From Platynereis dumerilii (Eukaryota; Annelida; Polychaeta; Phyllodocida; Nereididae): a stretch of 64,000 bases of DNA. Location: NCBI GenBank assembly GCA_026936325.1, contig JAPTHN010000006.1, positions 31,575,296 through 31,639,295 of the forward strand. The letters run 5' to 3'. Positions 35,504 through 47,090 of this stretch are shown one piece after another (within the stretch, counting starts at the first letter, position 1; every line of letters begins with the position of its first letter). The translations under genes were made by a program, and so were the position numbers. Under the pieces are notes generated by a model. It had not been told where the DNA came from. It did not search any database and saw nothing but the letters and a program-made list of their open reading frames with translations.

Positions 35504-35604
35504 GTTGCTTGTGGCTGCTTGTGGCTGCTTGTGGCTGCTTGTGGCTGCTTGTGGCTGCTTGTGGCTGCTTGTGGCTGCTTGTGGCTGCTTGTGGCTGCTT
35601 GTGG
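35504..35604. repeat. Perfect 10-bp minisatellite
   Basis: At least nine perfect head-to-tail copies of GTGGCTGCTT (35511-35600) with partial copies at the edges. There is no internal decay, so recent expansion by slippage or unequal exchange is likely. The minus-strand frame across it encodes only the repeat peptide QPQAATSSHK and is not a gene. Confidence 0.95.
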
Positions 35605-35669
35605 GTTTATTGAAGCAAATGCAACTGGAACTTGGCATGCTTGTGTAGACAAATCCTAGAAGTACATTG

Positions 35670-36190
35670 TAACCATGTTTGATCCCATGGTCCCATTTTT
35701 AATGCCCAGAAATATACCACTTACCTATTTTCCTCTCTCTGTCGTTTATGAATTGCTTAATTTTATCTCAGTATATTTGATATACATTCTAAAGTTTGCA
35801 CAATCCGCTCATTTGTCCCGGAAACTTCACGAAGGCCTATATGTGGCTCAAGATAAAAGCTTGTCAACAGTGAATAAGAAGGTGACTGCTTTGAAATACG
35901 AAATTTTAGCGTTAGATTGGTTTATTTCAATGATGGATAATGCTTATAACAAGATCACACAAGGAGGGAATGTGCGAGTAATGGCTTAAGGCAAAGAAAT
36001 GCAGAATAGAAAGTGTAGTAGATCAAAAGCTCTTTATTCATTACCAAGAAGTTTTTTCTGGGACTTCTTTCATCACTTTAAATTCCTATTATCATCTCAG
36101 ACCTATGTTGTCTTATAAATCTTAATCTCATCATCTAAAGCAAATGATTTTCTTTAAAGTTATCTTCTCCGCATAGCATTTTTTAAGGAT
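35670..36190 (+). repeat. Array block (relative of 15.44, 42.5 and 49.33 kb)
   Basis: 35890-36180 is collinear with 42590-42840 and 49440-49720. It keeps ACAAGATCACACAAGGA, then GATCAAAAGCT, then TCTTTAAAGTT. Confidence 0.6.
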
Positions 36191-36959
36191 TTTCGACTGT
36201 GAGACCAACCGCATTTGTAGTGCTGTGGCGCGACATCTAGATCTATCAGCTGAACAGCCGTAAAATATATCTATAAAAAGGGACTTTGAAACGTTGAGCA
36301 ACTGCTAATTCAGGATTTCGTCAGATTTCCATCAAAAAGAGGAAGTAATTTTTGAAAAAAAAATGGAAATCAGATTACATTATTGTATCAGAAAGATGGC
36401 ATTAGCAGAAAAGCACCCAGGAACTTAAAAAACCAATTGTGAAATTAGTGAGTTTCTTGGAAAATTGGTCTCCCTGTGATCCCAATTTGGCAATGACTGG
36501 GAGACCAAATCTGTCCAGTGGGAGACCAAATGGTCTCCCAGTTACTATGTTAAAAAATGCACTGCTTCTCCGAGAAAGGCTCAGAGTTTTGTTTTAAACT
36601 TTGGCTTTAGAAGATTCTTTGGAATCCGGTAATGATATACTTGTGTTCAAATGGGAAAGGAAAAGTTTCGGAACTAAAATATTTACTGATGCTTGTTAAT
36701 GACATGTATGTCCAGTTGTCAACCAAATGAGCATTATTTTGTTTTGCTGATATGTTCAAGGGTAGCTGATATGGTTTTTTTGTCCAGTATTTTTGCAATA
36801 AAAATTTTGTAAACTGATGCCCTGAGTTGTCCTATCATTGTCGCAATTATGGATATCATAATTGAATTTCAACCCATAAATTCATCCATTGTTTAAAATA
36901 ACTAATCCGTTTGACTATATTATGAAAATTGCAACAAATTTAACTACTTTTCACCAACA
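36191..36959. other. No gene; small palindrome
   Basis: A GGTCTCCC/GGGAGACC motif recurs in both orientations between 36464 and 36545, giving a small self-complementary stretch. Nothing else is recognised. Confidence 0.4.
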
Positions 36960-37080
36960 TTTAGTCGGTTTACTAACAATAATATTATGTTTCTTTTATT
37001 TCAGGTAAGCTGACTTTGACCAGATTGGTAATGATTCAACAACATGAACAAGTGAATGAAATTTTCAGGTATGTGACTGT
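36960..37080 (+). other. Back-to-back splice acceptor/donor motif, copy 2
   Basis: A textbook branch-point sequence, TACTAAC, lies at 36971-36977. A pyrimidine-rich run and TTTATTTCAG end at 37014, followed directly by GTAAGCTGAC. A further AG|GTATGT donor-like site follows at 37070. The sequence can be read as a recursive-splicing site, or as a 56-base mini-exon (37015-37070). The paralogue at 14759/14760 keeps the AG|GTAAGC join but not an open frame downstream. No transcript evidence is available. Confidence 0.35.
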
Positions 37081-37149
37081 GATTTCATATTAGAAACGGG
37101 ACAAAGATCAAACAGGCATATATTAGGTCAACTGGAATTTACGTTACTT

Positions 37150-37465
37150 GACTTGACTTTTTTTGTGCTGGTATACCCCGGATCAGCAGGGGCAGCGTGT
37201 AAATTAAAGCTTTGTGGCGGGAGCTTCACTTTTGTTTTTGGTGACCGCCATATGAAGACGAGTTGAGAAGACTGGGAGACTGGCAAATGCCCTGTTAATT
37301 CAGCGATGTCCAGGGTATTTTAGTTGTCCCAGATCAGAAGACTGGATACAACCCACCTCCATTTTACATCCAAAGGGCTTGGAATATAGTGAGTCGCATG
37401 AGATTTGAATCCATGCCCTCATAGACAGCAGACAAGTTTGTTTTATAAAGCCATGCAAACAAGTG
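37150..37465 (-). mobile_element. tRNA-type SINE, unsplit copy
   Basis: Read on the minus strand, it starts near 37460 with a decayed tRNA-like head whose B box reads GGATTCAAATCTC. The body is shared with the split SINE at 19540-20690, and it ends at a TACCCCGGATCAG stretch. It keeps the empty TTAA site near 37195. Confidence 0.65.
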
Positions 37466-37489
37466 ATTGAGCAAGACACATGCAGGACA

Positions 37490-37720
37490 AACTGAATTAA
37501 ATTTTTATGCCTGGTAATTGAAGTGCCTAAATGGCTTGAGAATGAGAAAATGTAAATTCGTGCAAAATTAATGAAAGTAACAGATGTTTGTTTAAAACCA
37601 ATTGTACTCTGAATTTTGTTTAAGTGGAAACTTGTTCAATAAATTACACAAGCCTAAAGACGAAAATGAGTTTGTGTGGCATGGCAATGGTTTTAATACA
37701 TAACTTATTTCAGAATTCAA
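37490..37720 (+). repeat. Array block (relative of 23.9 and 28.2 kb)
   Basis: The stretch around GGTAATTGAAGTGCCTAAATGG (37504-37525) and the following AATGAAAGTAACAGATGTT match 23918-23990 and 28240-28320. Confidence 0.6.
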
Positions 37721-38229
37721 TTATCAATGGGAATTTATGAAAAAGGGGTGAGTTGGTCTGGAATGTTGAATACCAGTACTACACCAACGCTCTTCTGTTT
37801 ACATTGTTACATTGAAAATCCTTTCTGAATTTAGTCGACATGGACACACATATTACGCCAATACCTGATCTCAAATGTGGAGGTGAAAACCATGCTGTTC
37901 CCTTTGACAGAGTGTTGGGTGGTGACTGATTGTGAACTGCAAGGTGAATGTATACTAACCTCACCTGCCATTTTGTTTTGTTAACTGTTAAGATTTTATA
38001 TTTTTTTACAAGTAAAATACTTTCCAGATTTGCCCTTGAACATTTCTTTCGCATTTTGTTGATTTAAAAGCTAATAGCTTAATATGCCAAATCTAAGTTT
38101 ACAAGAAGAGTTAGAAGACGTACATTGTACAATGTTTTACATAAAAATGGGTTGCAACTTGCAAGCAGCCTGATTCATGAATTGCCTGGGAGCAGGCTTG
38201 CATCTTTCATTCACTCAATATCCTTTTCT
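37721..38229. other. No gene seen
   Basis: No recognisable features. Confidence 0.4.
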
Positions 38230-38475
38230 CATATGAATAGAATCCATCTACTTCTTTACATAAAAGAATAATATCATTAGGCAGTATTAGCTGGATAAAT
38301 GGAGATCCAAGATAACTCCTACACGACGTGGATGTGGGTGGGTCATGGACGAAAGAACATCATAAACTCATCAACCCAGGTGTTATGCAGGGGCTTCTTA
38401 TTACCTTATCATTATGTGGAAGTGATGGTCCATTAGCAACATGATTACAGTTATCAAGGCATAATATGTAATCTG
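38230..38475 (+). repeat. Second-series block (relative of 32.56-33.0 kb)
   Basis: 38270-38400 follows 32590-32730 (AATGTCATTAGG-like, then AGTATTAGCTGGAT-AATGG). 38410-38470 follows 32945-33005. Confidence 0.65.
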
Positions 38476-39077
38476 CCATGTCAGAAGAGAGCGGTAACCA
38501 CTTGGTAGATCTAGGTTGACAACACTGTATGGTATTATTTTAAACAATATTTAAAAGGTAAAACTACAAAGATTCACTTTTCGATTATCAAAGTGCTGAC
38601 AGCTATATCTGGCATCAGGCCATTCATGATTCAGCTAATTGGCTAAAGGTAGTTAATTGCACTTCAAGTGTCACCTACACAAGTGTCACCTACACAACTC
38701 AATCCAATCAAAGCAGCAATGAAGGCAAGAGTTAAATGCTGATTGCAATACTCGATTGCTGCTTTGTGTTATCAGCGACTGACAGGCCACAGGCCCTGGT
38801 TCAACTGCCTCACCTCAACACACATTTGCGAAATGGATGGTGGCGGCGCCACTGTCGCCGCGCGCCCTCTATGGGTGACTTACATGTCGTAAAATGTACT
38901 TGTTGGGGATAATTTTCAGTAAAAAAAATGTTTTAAGAAGCGTGAGGTAAATAGTTGAATCTATAAACATTTGTTGAAACAGTTTAGGTATAAAGGATTC
39001 ACCATGAATTTTATTTATCATGCTGTTATTTACGACATGCTCAACTTTGCGATGTGTTCACACGCCGTGACAAAAGG
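38476..39077. other. No gene; short GC-rich patch
   Basis: A 40-base patch near 38830-38870 (GGTGGCGGCGCCACTGTC, GCGCCCTCTATGG) stands out against the AT-rich surroundings. GCGCCCTCTA-type ends occur in many animal repeats, so it may be the edge of an old element. Nothing further is recognised. Confidence 0.35.
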
Positions 39078-39085
39078 CAAATGAC

Positions 39086-40524
39086 CAGTGGCGGAGCTAT
39101 GGGGGGGCCTGGGGGGGCCAAGGCCCCCCCAAATGGATTATTGGCCCCCCCACTGGCCCCCCCATTTCAGATTTGATAAATTTGAAAAGTTATTTGAACA
39201 GAGCATGTCCGTCTTTGTGACCTAAGCCCGCGCTCTCTTATAGCGGATTCTCACCAGAATGACAGTTGCCCTTTGAAAAGTTCTAAGGATTTGACAATTT
39301 TTTATTTTCTTTGAAATTATCTGGCAATAGGAATACCTGCATCTGAACTTTTTAGTGCGGCCTTGTGACATTTGGCCTAATTTTCAAGATCCCGATATAA
39401 TACAATCTCAAAAGAAATGTTGTGGATACAATTATTTTTTAAATATGTTTATTTAATAATCTACCTAAATTGTTTGCCTTTTTGCCTAGAATCTTAGTGT
39501 TTCCAAAATTCTAGCCCCCCCCCTCCCTCCGGTATGCCTAAGTATCTATCCCAGTTCCTTGCTATTTCAAAAATATTGTGATTTGAGGAAATCTTTCCTT
39601 TGCCATTGTTGAGCCAAGGAAATATTGCGCCTTTGGAATATTTCTGGAGAGGACTGATTATCCAGAGTGATTTTTAGTACAAACTGCTCAGTTTTTCATG
39701 CGTTGCATGGAATTTCCCTATCATTTCCAGCAATCACCATCAGCTTTTAGGCCTATTTGAGCAGATAAAAAAAAATTAATTTCATGAGACAATTCTAGTC
39801 CTTGTTAAACTTTTATCATGGCAATGATTGTAACATCACATTATTGTGTGCACCCTTGAGGTTTTTCTTCTTTATGAACAAGCATGGTCATTGATGTCAT
39901 ATCAGAGAATTTTCAACCAGATACGGGCCTAATCTTTAAAAGTAAAAGCAACCCGACCCAAAGATGATCTTGACGGACATCAACATTATGAATCAGTAAG
40001 TGCTATTTTCAGAACAAACTGTCCTCTCATTCATGAGGCATCAGTGTAGGGGGGGGGGCTGGTGGGACTTTCGCAGCACCACTTTTAAGCCAAAAAAGGG
40101 TATAGTTTTTGAAAAATTTTGAGCGTTCCCCGGGACCCACTTCCGTGAAGGCTTTGACCCTGATTGCCCCACCACTTTAAAATGAAACTAATGTCTCATT
40201 CTGTGTGCATAACAAATTGAATTGCTGAAATCAACATTGGGCACTTTGTCCAACTGGTTTTATGGAAAGTCATTTCTCTCTAAAAAGTAATTGAAAAGAG
40301 TATTTAGTGGTTTGTACCATCTAAATTGAATAATAAATGCAGTAAGTGTATGCCAGCAGCAAAGAGCGTCAATGTTCCTATGTCACTTGTAAAGAGGTCT
40401 TGTGTCGCGGTGTTAATTTTTACCCTAGCATTGCCCTAAAAATGCCGCCAAAAGTGGGCCCCCCCAGCTCAGACCCTGGCCCCCCCTTGGCCCCCCCACT
40501 CCTGGATTTCTAGCTACGCCACTG
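39086..40524. mobile_element. Non-autonomous hAT element, copy 1 (1439 bp)
   Basis: The ends read CAGTGGCGGAGCTA on the left and, in reverse, CAGTGGCGTAGCTA on the right, 13 of 14 alike. The 8-bp target duplication CAAATGAC is perfect (39078-39085 and 40525-40532). An 8-bp duplication with CAG...CTG ends is diagnostic of the hAT superfamily. There is no transposase frame. G- and C-rich runs lie just inside both ends. Copy 2 at 47091-48531 differs by about seven substitutions and two homopolymer lengths by my count, so both are recent. Confidence 0.92.
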
Positions 40525-40597
40525 CAAATGACATGTTCTGGCTGAGATGTCAATAAACCATTCATTTTCAATACACACATGACTAGTGTTGGAAGGA

Positions 40598-40655
40598 TCG
40601 GTAACGATCGCAATTTTTGCGGCCTACGGCCGCAAAAATTGCTCTCGCTTACCGC
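40598..40655. repeat. Strong 58-base hairpin
   Basis: GCAATTTTTGCGGCC (610-624 of this kilobase) is mirrored perfectly by GGCCGCAAAAATTGC around a 3-base loop TAC. The stem continues outward with few mismatches through CGGTAACGATC against TCTCGCTTACCG, to about 26 pairs. It lies 73 bases right of the hAT copy. It could be a collapsed mini-palindrome of a transposon, a cruciform, or a small-RNA hairpin. Confidence 0.75.
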
Positions 40656-40789
40656 TCTATCATAAGTGATATGATAAACCTATGTAACAGTGTATCACAT
40701 AATTTATTAGATTCACAATATTTACACTCTAACATTTCTACAATATCTAACTTAAAAATGTAGAGAAGTGTTTCTGTTTGTTCAATTTG

Positions 40790-41100
40790 TGTGATTGAAT
40801 TTGCTAAAGTTTGAAGTATGGTATACTTTTTCAAGGCATAGAAAAATGCCTGAGAAACATGCAAGCAAAGAGGTGTGATTTGAGACCAATCCTCGAAAAT
40901 ATCATTACATGCAAAAATGTGTCAATGGCAGAGAAATGCAGAAATGTAATTAAAGATTCTCATATGTCAAAAAATGTATCAGTTTGCAAGTTTTAATTAA
41001 ATTTGCTGTGCAGCTTAAAGTGTGGGTTCCAAGTAAACTGATGCCGGAATCATGCAATGAATCTGAAGTGTCGAATCACCATGGGATTTGAAAAAACAAG
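40790..41100 (+). repeat. Second-series block (relative of 33.5-33.9 kb)
   Basis: Keeps GTTTGAAGTATGGTAT and the GTTCCAAGTAAA-TGAT order of 33670-33870. Confidence 0.65.
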
Positions 41101-41439
41101 GCATTGTATTTCTTTTCCTTTCCTCTTGAAACGTGTGTAGTGAAAGGGCAAGTACTCCCTCGGGAACATTTTCTCCCCCTCTCCGCCCCTTGAATATTAA
41201 TCGGGAACACTCTCTTATAGTTAATATGTTCAGCTATTGCAGTGGTTTACATGCAATTGCCTCTTGTAAGTTTATTGTAATTTACTTGATAATCATGACT
41301 CCAAAAGTCAACAGAGGTGCTTAAATTTATTTAGAGACATCATTATCTCTTTGCATGTCCGGATTTCAATCATTCCATTTCGTTTTGATTTTCAGTACTT
41401 TTCTAACATAAACTTTTAAATATCCTCCTTTAAAAGTTT
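41101..41439. other. No gene seen
   Basis: No recognisable features. Confidence 0.4.
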
Positions 41440-41650
41440 TTCGCCTGCCTTGTATAACGTGATGACTGAAAAAGAATTGCTGCAATTATATAATGCTGCG
41501 AGCCTATAATATAATTCCAGCCACACCCTTTGGCAAGCAAAGGTTATGGAGAGTAATATTTCAATAACTGGTGTTTGTGAAAACTTGCTTAATTAGCAGA
41601 CTCTCAAGCAAGATTTTTTTTTGACAAGAAACAAGTTTCACTCCGTTGAA
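41440..41650 (+). repeat. Second-series block, third copy of the 30.45 and 34.58 kb segment
   Basis: Shares CCAGCCACACCC, then TTATGGAG-GTAA-ATTTCAAT, with the two other copies, in the same order. Confidence 0.55.
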
Positions 41651-42309
41651 TTTTGTTTGTAAAACTTTGTATGGACAATATACTAAAGTGTCAGTTTTTG
41701 TCAAATTTTGTTTCATTTTCCCACTTGGGTTGAGGAGTGGTCTGGTGTCTTATCACTTTTATTATGTCAAGGAATTATCTTTCGGATTTTTCATTGTATT
41801 AAATGTATTTATTCATGAGGATAACATGCACCAAGCACATATTGTCACAGTCACAATGTGATACTAAAAATCTGTTCAATCATTAATTTTTCTATCTTGC
41901 CTCTACTCCTCGACAGCATGCACTGGTATGTGAAAGCAGCATTGTCCTCATATAAGCCAGTGGCAGACTTCAAGTCTTTCGGCAAAAGCAAAATTTCCTG
42001 ACACATACCAGATAATGTGAAAATGGCAAGGTGTAATTGAAGCTCAAATGTGTCAAGTTGATTATTCATGGCAAGAAAAGATACCAAGGCATAACACAAC
42101 TTTGTTCTCTAACTTTTGGTGCTAATATGTATGCCTACACATGTCAAAGGAAAAATATCCATTGAAAATGTCCTTCAGCGAAATATTAAGTGTCTTGTTT
42201 GACATAGCTCCCATCTCATTAGAAACAAAGATACATAGTTAACATCTGAATACATTTGATTAATTTCATTATTCGGGTTGACATAGTGTATTCGCGCTGA
42301 TGATTATGG
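41651..42309. other. No gene seen
   Basis: No recognisable features. Confidence 0.4.
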
Positions 42310-45300
42310 TGGCTTCATGCAGTTTGGTATGCAGGTTATGCAATCTGCAGGTCCTTATAAATCATATTCAAGCAGAACAAAGTATGTATTCCAAATTTTC
42401 TATTCTATTTTCCGGATGTAGTTTCAAGACCGAATGTTTTAAAAAATCCTCTCTTCCAGAGCTAGGTATATCTGCCTTTCTATAGCATTCCCTTACCTTA
42501 ATTTCACTGACTTATGCTCTAAAATGCACTAAGTCTTATTATTTTCCAAGGAAACCCTACACATTGCTGTTTAATTTTAATTATGAATGTTTCTTTAAAC
42601 AAGATAGCACAAGGAATGAACGTTGAGGATGGGCTTAAAGGCAAAGGAATAACAAGTGTTGATCAAAAGCTCATCGTTTTCTTGGCAGGAAGTTTGCTCT
42701 GGAGTTTCTGTGGTGATTTCAAAATCTTGTTACATCTGGCTGGAGAACTGCAAATCAGATTCTTCCTGAGACCTGTGTTGTCTTATTTTAATCTAAAAAT
42801 CTGAGTCTTAAAGATTTCTTTATAGTTGTCACCTACAAAAAATGCTTTGAATAGTATTTGGAAGCAGAATAAAAGTATAATTAGGAATAAACTTGCAAGC
42901 TTCTTCCAACCAATCAAAATATATTTTGGAAGACAAAATTGCTAGACACTGAAGGTCATATAGAGTTATATTTCTGGCAAAGTGCAAATTGGCACTTTCT
43001 AGAGTAGTATTAATTTTTCTGAATATCCAAGGCAATCGATTTCTGAAATGCTCTAATATCCCCCGACTTTATATCGAGATAGGTGTGTCAAAATAAACTC
43101 AGGAAGAGGAAAGAAGCCAGAAAGACATATCTCATTAAACTTTGAACATCAAGGAGAATTCTACTGTTTTATTTTAAAAATAGAAAGCGAATACCTTATA
43201 TCGGTACAAGATGCATTCCTAACGGGGTTGGAGGTATGTGGGGAGATGTGGCTTTATTTTTTACTAATTATTTATATCTCCTGTGCCCCTGCATAAATAA
43301 TGGTCACCATCATCATTCGTGAAGAGCATGATTTCCTGAAACTCTTTTAATTTTCTTCTTGGATTGAGTGCAGTCCTCTAAGACCAGTTCTGGCCAATAA
43401 TGAGGGTTGATTTTGAGTAGATTGAGAATGATTGCCGAATTCCTGAATGTATTACTCATTTCTCATTATATTATCACGGGTTCTTAACCTGCTCAGCCTT
43501 GACTTTGATGTTAGGAATGCATTTGAAATATCCATAATTGTACCTTTTTTTAAAACAAAATAACCTTCACGAAAGCATGTTATTTTAATCTAAAGCATTA
43601 TGTTAAAGAAATATCGAGGGCCTATGTAGCTTCATAAGCTCACCCGCTGCAAAAGGATTTCTGGAAAAAAAGCAAAGCTGCTGATCTGGCTATTGCTAGT
43701 CTCAAGTGCATACACTTATGGTATAGAAATGGATCAAAATAAATCTGTGCCCATATTCTCTTTTAACAAAATCACCCCCATGAATGCATCTTTTATGTTC
43801 TTAAGAATTATGTTAAAGAGATATCGAGGACTAATGTAGTCTGTTGCAAACAAACTTTTGAAAAAAGGCAAAAAAGTTGGGACTATTTTGTGGCCTGGCT
43901 ATGCAGTCAGAGTCTATGGCTAGTCTCAGGTGCCTATGGAGTAAGCAGGGACAGATGCATGGGGGGATGCATCCCCCCCCCCAACTAGACCAAAATTTAA
44001 ATAAATTTTTACATATTAATTTTAACAACGTGCAGTCGCGTTAAAGCGCGAACTATGCGTTCACCGGCGCAACAGGTCGATAGACCCCCCTCCCGGAATT
44101 TTCTGGATCCCCGCGGAAGTAAGCAGGAGGAATCTGGAGGCTTACGATGACTGGCAAGCGGCAATTTTTGGCTTCTTAACAAGCATTCGTCTTCATTTAA
44201 GTAGTCCTGATGAACTCGCCCAACACACAGATTCTCGTTCCAAGCAGTAGTGAACTTGTTTGTAACAGAGAAGATTATACTTGATTGGAATAGCCTTGCA
44301 CCCGAAAGGATGGTGACTAAGTGAGATCTATTTTTGAGTACTAAGGTATCTTTGGTCCATCAAGTCTGGAATATATTGGAGTTGTCATCTTAAATCTAAA
44401 TAAACATGTGATTCTATAAAATTGGCTGGATAGTAGAATGTTTCTCTGTGGTTTGGTTTGATGGTATCATTATAATTTTTTGAGACATTAACAATATAAA
44501 AACTACAAATTTCTCCAGGGAAAGTAATCTTCTTTTTATGAGAAAATACATAAATGTGCATTGTGAATCCCTTAAGCTGAGAGTGAAACAGATGTGGGCT
44601 GAATATTCTTGTCTTTTCTGAAGTAGACCTTAATACCATGAAATTCCTGGGGCCAATATATCAATGAAAAATCATTCTGAGATAAAGGAGATATTTTTTA
44701 GAGACATACATAATGCACATATTATGTATTACATACTATAAGCTGAGAAAGAAGCAGATGTGGAATGAGATTAGTATCCTTTTAAACATGGTCATTGGAG
44801 CAGTTAAATTCCTGAGCGACCTGTGTATCAAGACAGGGTGCTGTCTGTGTGAGACATATTATACGATACTTCTAAGATGGAGTTTAAGACCTGGAAAAAC
44901 TTTCAAGTGGACCGTTTAAGTGCTAACAGGACATTTTCAGCTCCTAATGGCATTTTCCAGGCAGTTGAAGAAGAGGAAATCAGGCCTAAGCTCAGAGGAT
45001 GAAAAAGTGACCACTGACTAAAAAAACTGCTCTCTAAAGTATTTGCCAAAGCAAAGTCCAAAGCAACAGATCAATTTACACCGTCTTGTGCTTAGTTGCT
45101 TTGGCAAGGTCCTAAAAATCTACTTCTGGTGATTGGCAGCTTTTCCACATCCTTAGTACAAGGAGTGTTTTCTTGATGGTTCATTCTACTAGGCAAAATA
45201 AGTTGAGCAGTCATGACTAACATCTTTTTCAATGGGTATGAGCATATTACGCTTAAACATTGTGACTGAAAAGTTGAAAACTAAAAAAATAGAAAATTGC

Positions 45301-46950
45301 CCTCCTTCATGATATATTCATCTCAGAAGAGATACAAAGTCTAGTGTAATGAATCAATTTACTCGAAAACTACCACCAGTATCCACTTTCTTCAATAATG
45401 TAGACTGTATTCCAGGTAGACATAATCATTCCAAAAATATGAGGCTTGTTTGCACTCCCATGAGACATCTGCTCTCACAAAGTGGCACAATGTGTCAAAC
45501 AGTTACTATTCATGGTTCATAGATGGCCTCATATCCTGAACAAATTGCAAGACTGCTGGGACATGAACTGATGCAGCAGGGAGCAGGTTGTGTTCTATGT
45601 TGTAACACCTGCTTGGGATTACAACTGAATGACAACACCACACATAATGTTACATAATTTACTGCCAATATGCCTCAAGTCGCCTCAAGAGCTGATAGGA
45701 TAATTCTGTTATTTATCATCTCCAAAGGTGTCTTCTATGTAACTGCCTCCCTTTGATTACATTTTGAATTGGAATTGATTTATTTAACCAATGCAGGGAA
45801 TACACTCGGACATTTTTGTATGATTAGGCTTATATATTGTGAAAAGAAGATTTTTTTCCTGAGTACTTTCAAGCTTACCTGTGTTCTGTGGACACCTTGT
45901 AAATGTGTCAGCAGAGCCAAAGCTGGCGATTTACATCATTATCAATAATTGAACAATACTTTCCTTTAAAAAAAAAAGGATATTTCATTGAATGGTTCTT
46001 TGATACAGACCATTCAGAAATTCAATAAGGTGGTCTAATTTTTCTGATAACATAATTGGAAATTTGCAGAAAGAGGGTTGGCTTCCATTGAAGTAAAGAT
46101 GACCAAAAAAAAAGTAAACAAGGCTTTAGATATGCACTATTGTTCATTGAAGATGAAACTGTGGTCACATATATAGCATGTTGGTTTTATGATTTCAGCA
46201 CCACTGTAAAGTTATGTATATGATATAAAGTGACCAGCGAAAGCGCTATTCTGCACCAAGCAGGAAACAAGATTCTTGCGTTGTACGTGTCACAAACAAT
46301 CAGAGAAGGAAGACATACAAAAGACATGGGCTAAATGTAACTTCATATGTGGAGCTTGCTACAGGCTTGCTGCATTCTGTACTCCACCTTATTTTGGTGC
46401 AAGAGAATGTGATAGCTGTACAATATGATACCAATTTTTCAAATATGGCATGGACTCAACATTATATGAAAAACGCATGGTATCATATTCGCTACTTCAT
46501 TGTTTGGAAATGGAAGGTAATTGTCTGAGGTACTGGTTTTTATTGCCTTTGTAAGATTATGAAGTTCAATTAGTCAGTGCATTTCTTCTAGCTGTGCATG
46601 GTGAATTTTTTGTAGTCATTAGTGCCTAAGGCGAGTAAGCTTGTATACTGTTCTTCTCTAATTTGTTCAAATAAAGTCCATAGTAATGCAAAGACAATAG
46701 AGTGATTCTGATTCCAGGAAATGCTGTCTACAACCGACGTAATAGACCTGTTCCTCAAGTGGATGGTCTGCTGTTAATGAATGAGACTATCCAGCTACAG
46801 TCCATCAAGCTGAAAATGAGACAACGCCTACTTGGAACAACAACCAAGATCTTCCACAACAATGCGTCCTCTTCATTCACATTGAGGCAATTCTCCTATT
46901 CATCAACTTTGATATTTAAATACAGCAATTAGCAGCCAAATAAAACGAAT
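42310..46950 (+). repeat. Duplicated block P1
   Basis: Collinear with P2. Matches include 42490-42840 with 49330-49720, 44120-44260 with 50140-50280, 44500-45300 with 50560-52030, 45310-45690 with 52040-52430, and 46150-46440 with 54010-54280. Beyond the BEL element, 46440-46630 matches 60926-61095, and 46750-46950 matches 63660-63850. P1 is the empty-site reference for the BEL insertion. Conversely, P2 is the empty site for the insert at 43946-44115. No gene is recognised in either. Confidence 0.85.
43946..44115. mobile_element. Small (170-bp) insertion with 8-base flanking repeat
   Basis: It is flanked by GGAGTAAG (43938-43945) and GAAGTAAG (44116-44123). P2 has one uninterrupted AAAGTAAGCAGGAGG at 50136, so this segment was inserted. 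The left end CAGGGACAGATGCATGG, with G/C runs just inside, resembles hAT-type ends. The right end GGATCCCCGCG is less well kept. It is probably a short non-autonomous hAT relative. Confidence 0.6.
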
Positions 46951-47090
46951 TATCATTTGAATAACTAAATTAAACCACTTTATTTTCAATGGAGCAAACA
47001 AGCACTGCATAAGATGAATGAAACAGACATAAGTATTAGTTAGACACTGGTTTTGAGGATAAATTGACAAAAATGCATGTTAGAACGTGA
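46951..47090. other. Spacer between P1 and the hAT copy
   Basis: Short AT-rich spacer. A GACAAAAATGCATGTTAG half-site at 47067 resembles one arm of the hairpin at 25607-25665. Confidence 0.4.

Noticed and set aside
35511-35600. CRISPR-like array
   Set aside because: The repeats are 10 bases with no spacers, and the window is eukaryotic.
35470-35652. Minus-strand frame with QPQAATSSHK repeats
   Set aside because: It is only the translation of the 10-bp minisatellite.
38825-38885. Short GC-rich patch as a CpG-island promoter
   Set aside because: Only about 40 bases long, with no gene next to it. More likely a repeat edge.
41133-41324. Small plus-strand frame in the second-series block
   Set aside because: Not conserved in the paralogous stretch near 33.9 kb. 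No domain or splice context.
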